A stretch of DNA of 64,000 bases, from positions 62,001-126,000 of the forward strand of contig NZ_AUBV01000004.1 in assembly GCF_000429425.1 (NCBI RefSeq). Reading direction: 5' to 3'. The notes below the pieces were generated by a model that did not search any database, had not been told where the DNA came from, and saw only the letters and a list, made by a program, of their open reading frames with translations. This stretch comes from Algoriphagus mannitolivorans DSM 15301. GTDB lineage: Bacteria > Bacteroidota > Bacteroidia > Cytophagales > Cyclobacteriaceae. Below are positions 52,864-60,916 of this stretch, one piece after another; the stretch's first letter is position 1, and each line of letters begins with the position of its first letter. Both the position numbers and the translations under genes were made by a program.

Positions 52864-53820
52864 TTAATAATCAGCGATAGGTTCTTGAGTATAATAAGCA
52901 TGAATCTCTTCCGGAGAAGGTGGATTCAAAGGCCTTACGAGACGCATTCCAATAAAAGGAGCCTCCGGAAACCACCATTGGCTTTTGGGTATCTGAGGAT
53001 CGATTCTTTTCCAATAGGGATCGGAGACTGCCCGATTTGCGGATCCGATAACCTCCACCTTTGATTTGAAGCTGCCTCCACGCACTGCATGCGGGTATAA
53101 TTTATCCGCTGGATTATAAGGATTATCCTTGTCTGACCTGCTATAAAAATCTGCTTCATATAGATCTATGGTCCATTCCATTACATTTCCATAGATATCA
53201 AATAGTCCCCAAGGGTTAGGTTTCTTAGTGCCAACAGGATGTGTACTTTCACCACTATTCCCAGCAAACCAGGCATATTCAGGCAATAAAGAAGGATCAT
53301 TCCCAAAGAAAAATCTATCCTTGGATCCCGCTCGGGCAGCATATTCCCATTCCGCCTCAGTCGGAAGACGATAGAAAATCCCTGTTTTCAGATATAGCCA
53401 GTGACAATACTGGATAGCTCCGTATTGAGTCATTCCTACTGCGGGCTTGCCTTCTTTTCCCATCCCGAAAGTCATATCCAAATAAGGCAGACTTGGCCGG
53501 GTTAGGCCATCTACTCGCTCTTCCACCCCACCTTCGGTCATGTTTCCCTCATATATTTTGTCTAGGAAAAGTTCGAAGGCCTCCCAAGTCACCTCATGAG
53601 TTCCCATCCAAAATGCATCAATATTTACCTCGTGAGCTGGATTTTGATCCGGAAAATCGGGATCATCAGAGCCCATGACAAAGCTACCTGCTGGAATGGG
53701 CGTCATATCAAAGGTCACGGGAGTACCGGGAATCTTTTGGGTATAGGCGTCAAAAAGTGGGGCTTCATTGAGCTGAAAGCTCATTAGGACAATCCCTATC
53801 AACAGAATACATTTTTTCAT
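52864..53820 (-). CDS. Exported FGE-sulfatase-fold (SUMF1-like) protein, non-catalytic
   Basis: A 318-residue protein with a signal peptide (about 1-18). The formylglycine-generating-enzyme fold is clear: IPAGSFVMGSDDPDFPDQNPAHEVNI at the start, YRLPTEAEWEYAARAG in the middle (about 150-165), and VRGGSF near 242. The C-terminal catalytic cysteines of true FGE are absent from RGGSFKSKVEVIGSANRAVSD. It should be a lectin-like or structural member rather than a sulfatase activator. It precedes the Gfo/Idh/MocA gene by 17 bases. Confidence 0.87.
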   Translation of the reverse strand: MKKCILLIGIVLMSFQLNEAPLFDAYTQKIPGTPVTFDMTPIPAGSFVMGSDDPDFPDQNPAHEVNIDAFWMGTHEVTWEAFELFLDKIYEGNMTEGGVEERVDGLTRPSLPYLDMTFGMGKEGKPAVGMTQYGAIQYCHWLYLKTGIFYRLPTEAEWEYAARAGSKDRFFFGNDPSLLPEYAWFAGNSGESTHPVGTKKPNPWGLFDIYGNVMEWTIDLYEADFYSRSDKDNPYNPADKLYPHAVRGGSFKSKVEVIGSANRAVSDPYWKRIDPQIPKSQWWFPEAPFIGMRLVRPLNPPSPEEIHAYYTQEPIADY

Positions 53821-53893
53821 TTTTTTAAATTTTATTGGAAAGCCCTAGGAGAAATAGAAGCTTTTTCTGGCACTCGACGGGGATTAGCAGGAA

Positions 53894-54547
53894 TCATAGC
53901 CTTTTCACCACTTCCCTTTTTGGAAACCGAACAGCCCACATTCCTCTAAGATCACCTACTTTATGGCCTTTGGCCTGATCTTGTGGGTAAAGTGACTCCA
54001 AGGTTTGGAGAGTTTCAGCACTGATGTCTTTTCCAGGATCTCCATGGCAATTGAGACAAAGTCCTCCGGGAATAATAATAGCTTTGGTATAAAGCAAAAC
54101 CTCCCCATTTTCCAATTTCTGAAGGTTTGGATCAATGGAGAGTCCGTTTTCTGCATTGTATTCATAAGCCTCCAGAATCGGAGCTTCATCGGAGTCAGGC
54201 TGATCAGCGGGATTTCGGAACCTATTTGACACCCTTTTTACAGTGACTCCATGTTTTTTTCCCACCTCCTCTAATATCGGCAAGGCATTTACTTTACAAT
54301 ATTCAACGGCGCCTGGAATTCCTTTTTCTGCAATGGCATTTTGAAGCTTAGTGATTAGATTTTGTTGTGCCTCTTGGGTGATGGAATCCCCCCAAATCAT
54401 GGCCTCTTCCAAGATTTCTACTTCTGTCAACCGCTTCACTTCCATGTTTTTGTTCACTTCCTCAAAAACATCTTTCGACACTCGTTCTCCCCGTCCACAG
54501 GAGACTAACAAGCCTAAACCAAGGACAAAACTTAGTACCTTCTTCAT
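53894..54547 (-). CDS. DUF3365 c-type haem lipoprotein
   Basis: A 217-residue protein with a signal ending in a lipobox (GLLVSC, Cys17). It contains one haem c motif, CLNCH (about residues 163-167), set in the DUF3365/Tll0287-like fold; these proteins are thought to be redox sensors. The C-terminal PKREVVKR tail is typical. It is followed after 73 bases by the exported SUMF1-like gene on the same strand, so co-transcription is possible but not certain. Confidence 0.85.
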   Translation of the reverse strand: MKKVLSFVLGLGLLVSCGRGERVSKDVFEEVNKNMEVKRLTEVEILEEAMIWGDSITQEAQQNLITKLQNAIAEKGIPGAVEYCKVNALPILEEVGKKHGVTVKRVSNRFRNPADQPDSDEAPILEAYEYNAENGLSIDPNLQKLENGEVLLYTKAIIIPGGLCLNCHGDPGKDISAETLQTLESLYPQDQAKGHKVGDLRGMWAVRFPKREVVKRL

Positions 54548-54628
54548 TTCACTTTTTGGATTGGTTAGCTAAAAGTAGAAAAACCCAGCCTTTATCTGAA
54601 ATCAATCCCGGGGATGGAGGTTGAAATT

Positions 54629-54636
54629 TATCTTTG
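54629..54636 (+). promoter_or_regulatory. Candidate -7 promoter element of the T9SS protein gene
   Basis: TATCTTTG matches TAnnTTTG and lies 78 bases before the ATG at 54714, implying a leader of about 70 bases. Confidence 0.35.
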
Positions 54637-54713
54637 ATTTTCAGGAGTTTTTAACCTAAGAAATTCAAAAAACTTAAATATCGAGTAAATTGGATGCGAA
54701 TGCTTGACGTAAG

Positions 54714-57530
54714 ATGAGAAGATATCCTTTTTTGATTTTGGTATTCCTCCTATATGGGTTTTCGGCACTGGGGCAAACTTTGACCAGAATGCAAAGCTGG
54801 GGCCTGGATTTCGAATCGGTTTTTTGGGTGAATTCACAAATCGCCTATGCTGGAGGGGAAAATTTACTGGCTAAATCAACCAATGGTGGCCAGACTTGGG
54901 CTGAGATTCCCTACAAGTTTGAAGGCAGAATCCATGATCTTCATTTCATCAATGAGAATCAAGGCTGGGCCGTTGGTAAAAATGGCTTGGTGTTAAAAAC
55001 CCAAAACGGGGGACAAAACTGGACTACCGTTAATCTTGGTTACACCGGAGATTTTTTTCGTGTCAAGGTCTTGAGCACAGGCTTGGGAATAATTACTGGC
55101 GCAGAAGGTAAAATCTTCCTCAGCTCAGATTTAGGAAAAACCTGGAAATCTGGAGATGCCGGCACCACCAATGATTTATTTGGAGCCCAACTTGTCAACG
55201 AGAACCTCATCTTTTTATCTGGGAAAAGCGGAACTGTTCTAAAAAGTCAAAATGGCGGGCAATCCTTTCAAAAATTAACCATTTCAACTTCTGCTGATCT
55301 CTATGCCATCAACTTCACTTCCACCCTGATAGGATATGTTTCAGGGGACAATGGCGTATTGTTCAGAACTCAAGACGGGGGGACTACTTGGTCTTCTTTG
55401 GTCTCTGGGGTTACTGTTCCTTTAAGAGATCTGACCACTTCACCGCTTGATGTCAGAATCATCGCTGCGGTAGGCGACCAAGGCACAGCCATTCAAAGCA
55501 ATAACTCAGGTGCTTCCTTTGTCAAGGTATCTTTGGGAACTAGTTTTTTGAAAAATATTAAGGGAATTGGATTTCTTCCAAACTCAAATACAGTTTGGAT
55601 CTGCGGGGCCGACGGCTATATGGCTTCATCCACCAACGGTGGTAGAAATTATACCACAAGACTCGATGGATACCGAAATAACTTTACCGGGATTGACTTC
55701 AAAAACGAAACTCAGGGATTTGTGGCGGGTCAGAAAGGTCAATTTTTACTTACCTCCAATGGCGGAACCAGTTTTATCAGCCGCCCCATTCCGGAAAACT
55801 TCGAAATCATCACTTTAGATTTTTGGAATACGGCTTTCGGCTATGTATCCGGGCCGAATGGGAAAATCTACAGGACAACCAATGCCGGATCTTCATGGCT
55901 GGAAAGAAGCATCCCCTCCAGCCCTCAGGTGAATGGATTTTATTTATTTGCCCCTTCCGTTTTATATGTCGCAGGAAATTCCGGATTTGTGGCTAGGTCT
56001 TCAGAATCCGGAGACGTCTGGGATAAAGGAACCACCACCAACACTACCGTAAATCTTAAAGATTTGATGTTTTTTGATTTTCAGTTTGGAGTTGCGATTG
56101 GAGATAATGGACAGCTTTCTTATTCCAACGGTGGAGCTGTCTGGACTAACCTTTCAAAAATCACCGATGAAAATCTGAACGGGCTGGCGAAGTTGGATGG
56201 ACTTCAGGCGATTGCGGTAGGAAATAAAGGCACCATCCTCAAAACCTCAGACATGGGGATCACCTGGAAAAGTATTCCCATTCCTTTCGAGAACGATTTA
56301 CTGTCAGTTGATTTTTTTGACAGCCAAAATGGATTCATCAGCGGGAAGAAGGGCCTGTTTTTAGCCTCTAAAGATGGGGGAGAGACCTGGACGAATATTC
56401 CATCCGGAACTTACCGAGACTTGACTTCAGTAAGTGTCGGAATCCCTCTGGTAGCCTATGCTGCCGGAGAAGACGGGACGATCATCAAATACACGTGCAT
56501 ACCTCCTACCGGCAGCTTAGGGGCAATCGCCGGAAAAGCAGAAGCTTGTCTAGGAACTGAAACCTACACCATTCCAAGCATGGCAGAAGCGGGATCCGAA
56601 ATAGTCTGGAGAGTAGATGGTGGGCAAATTGTCACAGGCCAAGGAAGTAATTCCATAGAAGTCAACTGGACCAATGCGGGGAGAAATGGAGTCTATGTCA
56701 GCAGAGTGAATTTTTGCGGAGCTGGAGAAACCTCCTTTTTGGAAGTACAGGTGCTTGGTGTCCCTCCTTCCAATCTGACCATTCAAGGAGAAGGCACGGT
56801 TTGTCAGGACCAGATTGCTACTTATTCCATGCCACTGGTTACAGGCTCTACCTACTCTTGGACTGTTACAGGAGGAGAAATTGTTCAAGGCCAAGGATCA
56901 AGGACTATTCAAGTTAAATGGATTACAGGAGGCGCTGGATCACTTGTGGCGGAGTTGGAAAATCGCTGTGGAAAGTCATCCAAAATCAACTTGCCCGTTC
57001 AAATACTAACTAAGCCTGCCCAACCTTCGGCTATTTCCGGAGAAGTTTTGGTCGCATTTGGTATTCAATCCTACTCCATCGAAAAAGTGGCTGGATTGGA
57101 CTATAAATGGACTTTAGCCGATGGAGGTAAAATTATCTCTGGACAGGGCACTCCTCAAATTCAGGTTCAATGGGAAAAAGAAGGCAAGTTTGACCTAAGC
57201 GTTGAGGCACAAAATGCCTGTGACTTTGGGCCCAAAAGAACCCTTCAGGTTTCAGTAAATATCATCACCGGTCTAGAACCAGATTTGAATGAAGCTGGAT
57301 TAAGAATTTATCCAAACCCGAGTTTTAACCGAACTGTCACCATAGCATCAAAAAATCTGGATCACTGGACCAGCCTAGATTTGTTCAATTCTTTAGGGCA
57401 AACCATTGGATCCCAAACTATCCTACCGGGAGACACTTCGATTTACCTTGAAAATCTTCCCAAAGGACTGATTTTCATCCAATTGTCGGGACCTAAGGGA
57501 AGAACTCAGAAAAAGCTTCTAATCCACTGA
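54714..57530 (+). CDS. Large secreted Ycf48/BNR-repeat protein with PKD-like domains and T9SS sorting domain
   Basis: A 938-residue protein. A signal peptide (about 1-20) is followed by repeated propeller blades (about 25-590) with the words NGGQTWAEI, DGGTTWSSL and DGGETWTNI. Three PKD-like repeats (about 600-850), each with a Gly-Gln-Gly turn and a Val-x-Trp end, come next. A type-A T9SS C-terminal domain with LRIYPNPS and KGLIFIQLSG closes the protein. It should be exported through the type IX system and attached to the cell surface. It is divergent from the DUF3365 gene. Its propeller resembles the exported Ycf48-like protein at 49612, a possible related pair. Confidence 0.88.
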   Translation: MRRYPFLILVFLLYGFSALGQTLTRMQSWGLDFESVFWVNSQIAYAGGENLLAKSTNGGQTWAEIPYKFEGRIHDLHFINENQGWAVGKNGLVLKTQNGGQNWTTVNLGYTGDFFRVKVLSTGLGIITGAEGKIFLSSDLGKTWKSGDAGTTNDLFGAQLVNENLIFLSGKSGTVLKSQNGGQSFQKLTISTSADLYAINFTSTLIGYVSGDNGVLFRTQDGGTTWSSLVSGVTVPLRDLTTSPLDVRIIAAVGDQGTAIQSNNSGASFVKVSLGTSFLKNIKGIGFLPNSNTVWICGADGYMASSTNGGRNYTTRLDGYRNNFTGIDFKNETQGFVAGQKGQFLLTSNGGTSFISRPIPENFEIITLDFWNTAFGYVSGPNGKIYRTTNAGSSWLERSIPSSPQVNGFYLFAPSVLYVAGNSGFVARSSESGDVWDKGTTTNTTVNLKDLMFFDFQFGVAIGDNGQLSYSNGGAVWTNLSKITDENLNGLAKLDGLQAIAVGNKGTILKTSDMGITWKSIPIPFENDLLSVDFFDSQNGFISGKKGLFLASKDGGETWTNIPSGTYRDLTSVSVGIPLVAYAAGEDGTIIKYTCIPPTGSLGAIAGKAEACLGTETYTIPSMAEAGSEIVWRVDGGQIVTGQGSNSIEVNWTNAGRNGVYVSRVNFCGAGETSFLEVQVLGVPPSNLTIQGEGTVCQDQIATYSMPLVTGSTYSWTVTGGEIVQGQGSRTIQVKWITGGAGSLVAELENRCGKSSKINLPVQILTKPAQPSAISGEVLVAFGIQSYSIEKVAGLDYKWTLADGGKIISGQGTPQIQVQWEKEGKFDLSVEAQNACDFGPKRTLQVSVNIITGLEPDLNEAGLRIYPNPSFNRTVTIASKNLDHWTSLDLFNSLGQTIGSQTILPGDTSIYLENLPKGLIFIQLSGPKGRTQKKLLIH

Positions 57531-57680
57531 TCTTTCCAAAAAAAATTAAAATTCGAAGGCAGGCTTAGAAGGACACCCTTGCCAAATAATATTTTGCTTT
57601 ATAGAAATAATATTAATTTTATTTTATTTTTTTCAAAATTTCGAACTGTGTAATTAAATTTATCAAAACTTTATTCTGAT

Positions 57681-57737
57681 TTGGATTTTTGTTTAATCCA
57701 AAACTTTTCTCTCATTTGGGTTAAAATATAAACCCAA
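57681..57737 (+). promoter_or_regulatory. Two inverted repeats in the leader of the trans-sulfuration gene
   Basis: TTGGATT at 57681-57687 is inverted as AATCCAA at 57695-57701, and TTGGGTT at 57716-57722 is inverted as AACCCAA at 57731-57737, reaching the first base of the start codon. The two are near copies 35 bases apart, in an AT-rich leader of 206 bases with no other gene. They may be operator copies or RNA hairpins controlling initiation. Confidence 0.5.
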
Positions 57738-58975
57738 TGAACTCAAGAAATTTCCATCCCGAAAGCCTCATGATGTCTTACGGCTATAAGCCGGAGCTTT
57801 CCGAAGGCGCAATCAAGTGTCCGATCTTTCAGACCTCCACTTTTGTTTTCAAGTCAGCCCAGGAAGGGAAAGAGTTTTTTGAACTTGCCTATGGCAAAAG
57901 GGAGAAAAACCCTGACGAGCAGCCAGGATTGATCTATTCAAGACTCAATAATCCAGACCTTCAAATTCTAGAGGAGAGGCTTTGTCTATGGGACGGGGCC
58001 GATAAATGTGCCGTCTTTGAAAGTGGCATGTCAGCCATTTCCACGGTTCTATTGGAATTTCTTCGTCCAGGCGATCATCTTTTGTACAGCATGCCTGTAT
58101 ATGGTGGGACAGATCATTTCATCAATAAGGTTCTTCCTCAATATGGGATCAAAGGAATCGGATTTACGCCGGATGAGAGTAAAGAAGAGGTTCTGGAAAA
58201 AGCCAGAGGAAAATCCGTCAAATTGATCTATGTGGAGACACCTGCCAATCCAACCAACGCCCTTTTTGATTTGGAACTCTGCAAAGAAATGGCTGACGAG
58301 CTAAGCACCGCTGACTATCAGGTGTATGTAGCAGTGGACAATACCTACATGGGGCCTTTATGGCAACATCCCCTGAAACACGGGGCTGACTTAGTCCTTT
58401 ACTCCGCCACGAAGTACATTGGAGGACATTCTGATTTGATTGCTGGTGCAGTATTGGGGAAAGCCGATTTGATGCAACGGGTCTTGACATTGAGGACATT
58501 TTTAGGAAATATGGCAGGCCCTTGGACAGGCTGGCTTCTGATGAGAAGCTTGGAGACTTTGAAGGTGAGAATGACTCAGCAAGCTGAAAATGCAGCAAAA
58601 GTGGCAGACTATCTGGCTCAGCATCCCAAAGTGGAAAAAGTCTATTACCTAGGGCACTTGGAGCCAGGCTCATCTCAACATACGATTTTCAAAAAGCAAT
58701 TAACCTCAGCTGGCGCCATGGTTTCTTTTGATATCAAAGGAGGGGAAAAAGAGGCTTTTAAATTCTTGGACAACCTCAATCTATTTCACTTGGCGGTATC
58801 TCTCGGAAGTACAGAATCTCTCGCGGAACATCCTGCGGCGATGACTCACAGCGATGTCAGCGAAGAGGATCGGAATCGCTTGGGGATCTCAGAGAAGCTG
58901 GTACGACTATCGATCGGGGTTGAAAACCATGAAGATCTGATCTGGGATATTCAGCAGGCTTTGGAAAAAGTATAA
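57737..58975 (+). CDS. Trans-sulfuration PLP enzyme, cystathionine gamma-synthase/lyase family
   Basis: A 412-residue fold-type I enzyme. Lys226 in LYSATKYIGGHSDL is the PLP Schiff-base lysine, Asp201 in VAVDNTYMGPLW pairs with the PLP ring, and the YSRLNNPD segment near residue 67 contributes to phosphate binding. This Bacteroidota group is close to methionine gamma-lyase and cystathionine gamma-synthase, so the reaction cannot be told apart by eye. It is a single gene with a long AT-rich leader holding paired inverted repeats. Confidence 0.9.
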   Translation: MNSRNFHPESLMMSYGYKPELSEGAIKCPIFQTSTFVFKSAQEGKEFFELAYGKREKNPDEQPGLIYSRLNNPDLQILEERLCLWDGADKCAVFESGMSAISTVLLEFLRPGDHLLYSMPVYGGTDHFINKVLPQYGIKGIGFTPDESKEEVLEKARGKSVKLIYVETPANPTNALFDLELCKEMADELSTADYQVYVAVDNTYMGPLWQHPLKHGADLVLYSATKYIGGHSDLIAGAVLGKADLMQRVLTLRTFLGNMAGPWTGWLLMRSLETLKVRMTQQAENAAKVADYLAQHPKVEKVYYLGHLEPGSSQHTIFKKQLTSAGAMVSFDIKGGEKEAFKFLDNLNLFHLAVSLGSTESLAEHPAAMTHSDVSEEDRNRLGISEKLVRLSIGVENHEDLIWDIQQALEKV

Positions 58976-59091
58976 TTACTTGGATGATTAGTCTAGGCCA
59001 AAGCACAGGTGGAAAAAGGATGAATTTATTTCCGGCTTTTAACCACTAATTCCAGTTTTTGGTAAGGAAAAAGTAATCCTAAGACCAGAAT

Positions 59092-59121
59092 AAAAAAGGG
59101 ATGAGTTATTCCTCATCCCTT
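59092..59121 (-). terminator. Rho-independent terminator overlapping the GNAT gene stop
   Basis: AAGGGATGAG at 59096-59105 and CTCATCCCTT at 59112-59121 form a perfect 10-base stem. On the minus strand it is followed by a T-run (complement of A 59092-59097). The stop codon lies in the loop. Confidence 0.85.
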
Positions 59122-59630
59122 ATCACTACATATTGGAAAATGTCACCGACTTTACCCCGTTTGATATAGGCCTTTTTCAGAATCGCTTCTGGGACATATC
59201 CTGCTTTTTCTAAGACACTCATCGATTCCCCATTAAAGTCATATACCTGAGCGAAAATTCGTTCGATATTAAATTTTTCAAAAATGTATTTGGTATAAAG
59301 CTTCACCGCCTCCGTGGCGATTCCTTTTCCCCAGTAGGGTTCTGCAATCCAAAATCCCAGTTCCACATTGGTTCTCAATTCATCTTTTCCTCTCTCCGAA
59401 CCAATGGAGCCCACGAGTTTCCCTTCAAATTCGATAGCAAAATTCTGAGGCGGGTTGAACTTTTGATTATGCTCGATCCAATGTCTGGCATCATGAATGG
59501 TATATGGCTGGGGAAAGCTATCCCGAAGATTCATCGCAATCTTAGGGTTATTAGCTATAGGATAGAGATGATGGAAATGGGAATCATTCCAAGTAACCAA
59601 ATTGATTTCTCTTTCTCCAGCAATGATCAT
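59106..59630 (-). CDS. GNAT acetyltransferase, RimJ/RimL-like
   Basis: A 174-residue N-acetyltransferase. The acetyl-CoA-binding loop is in IAEPYWGKGIATEAVK (about 92-107), and the FAQVYDFNGESMSVLEKAGY segment (about 120-140) is typical of RimJ/RimL-type enzymes that acetylate protein N-termini or small amines. It is a single gene with its terminator built into its last codons, upstream of which prfA ends 80 bases away. Confidence 0.88.
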   Translation of the reverse strand: MIIAGEREINLVTWNDSHFHHLYPIANNPKIAMNLRDSFPQPYTIHDARHWIEHNQKFNPPQNFAIEFEGKLVGSIGSERGKDELRTNVELGFWIAEPYWGKGIATEAVKLYTKYIFEKFNIERIFAQVYDFNGESMSVLEKAGYVPEAILKKAYIKRGKVGDIFQYVVIRDEE

Positions 59631-59709
59631 AAAAGTATTTAGGTTGATTTAAAGGACGGAACGCAATTCAATATAAGGGCTTTAGTGTAGTCCACCAAAG
59701 GTGTATGGA

Positions 59710-60783
59710 TTACTCAATGCCTCCTGCTTGCATTTTCTCCAAATTTTCTGCCAATCTAAGCGCAGAGATAAATTCCTCTATATGTCCATCCATGACTTCC
59801 GGAAGATTATAGACCGTTTTGTTGATCCTGTGATCAGTAACTCGCGATTGAGGATAGTTATAGGTTCTGATTTTATCAGAGCGGTCACCGCTTCCGACCA
59901 TGGACTTTCGCTGAGCACCAACTGCCTCATTATGTTTGGCAAGCTCAATTTCATAAAGCCTGGAGCGAAGTACTTTTAGCGCCTTTTCGAAGTTTTTGAT
60001 CTGGGATTTTTCGTCCTGGCAGGTAACTACCAAGCCGGTCGGATTATGTGTCAATCGAACCGCTGAATAAGTAGTATTCACAGACTGTCCACCAGGCCCT
60101 GAAGAGCAATAGGTATCTTTTCGGATATCGTTCATGTCCAAATGAACCTCCACTTCGTCCATTTCCGGCAACACAGCTACAGATGCAGCTGAGGTATGAA
60201 CCCTCCCTTGAGATTCAGTGGCAGGAACCCGCTGAACCCGATGCACTCCTGATTCATACTTGAGCATTCCGTACACATCTGCTCCCGATACAGTGGCAAT
60301 GATTTCCTTATACCCGCCTGCCGAGCCAAAGGTCAAATCCAGCACTGTCAGTTTCCATCCTTGCATTTCACAAAAACGCTCATACATCCGGAACAAATCC
60401 CCTGCAAAAATTGCAGCTTCATCTCCGCCAGTTCCCCCACGGATTTCAAGGATACAATCTTTCGAATCGTTGGGGTCTTTCGGAATCAGCAATTGCTTCA
60501 ACTCTTCTTCCAGAACCTCTTTCCTTGCCCGAAGATCTTCCAGTTCCATCTTGGCCATTTCCCTGAACTCAGGATCCTTTTCCTTCTCCAGCATGACTTT
60601 GGAGCTGTCGATATTCTGCAAGACCAAGGAATATTCATCGTATGCAGAGACGATTTTCTCCAAGTCCTTATACTCTTTGGTCAGCTTGGCATACTTGGCC
60701 ATATCCGTCATTGAATCCGGTAAAATGATCAATTGACCTACTTCTTCAAACCGTTCTTTGAGTGCTTGTAACTTATCGAGCAT
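59710..60783 (-). CDS. prfA: Peptide chain release factor 1
   Basis: A 357-residue release factor that recognises UAA and UAG. Pro187-Ala-Thr189 is the RF1 P-x-T tripeptide in the anticodon-like domain, and Gly231-Gly-Gln233 is the catalytic GGQ in CSSGPGGQSVNTT. Both are at the expected spacing, and the length is normal. There is no programmed frameshift, in contrast to prfB. A -7-like element precedes it, and glmS lies upstream on the same strand. Confidence 0.98.
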   Translation of the reverse strand: MLDKLQALKERFEEVGQLIILPDSMTDMAKYAKLTKEYKDLEKIVSAYDEYSLVLQNIDSSKVMLEKEKDPEFREMAKMELEDLRARKEVLEEELKQLLIPKDPNDSKDCILEIRGGTGGDEAAIFAGDLFRMYERFCEMQGWKLTVLDLTFGSAGGYKEIIATVSGADVYGMLKYESGVHRVQRVPATESQGRVHTSAASVAVLPEMDEVEVHLDMNDIRKDTYCSSGPGGQSVNTTYSAVRLTHNPTGLVVTCQDEKSQIKNFEKALKVLRSRLYEIELAKHNEAVGAQRKSMVGSGDRSDKIRTYNYPQSRVTDHRINKTVYNLPEVMDGHIEEFISALRLAENLEKMQAGGIE

Positions 60784-60802
60784 GATTATTTCCTTGGCTG
60801 CG

Positions 60803-60810
60803 CAAAAGTA
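60803..60810 (-). promoter_or_regulatory. Candidate -7 promoter element of prfA
   Basis: On the minus strand TACTTTTG matches TAnnTTTG, 20 bases before the prfA start. A TTC about 20 bases further upstream is only a partial match to the TTG -33 box. Confidence 0.4.
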
Positions 60811-60860
60811 AAGAATTTATTTTCAGTGAAGGAATGAAATCCGTCTTCTCCCCCAAATGC

Positions 60861-60888
60861 AATAGCCCGAGATAAGACCCGGGCTATT
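60861..60888 (-). terminator. Possible terminator hairpin of glmS
   Basis: AATAGCCCG at 60861-60869 and CGGGCTATT at 60880-60888 form a perfect 9-base stem with a 10-base loop. The T-run on the minus side is short, so termination may be partial. Confidence 0.6.
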
Positions 60889-60916
60889 CCATTCTCAAAA
60901 GGGTATTTAAGTAATT

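Noticed and set aside
52864..53820. Calling the FGE-fold gene a sulfatase-modifying factor
   Set aside because: The cysteines required for formylglycine formation are missing and no sulfatase gene is nearby.
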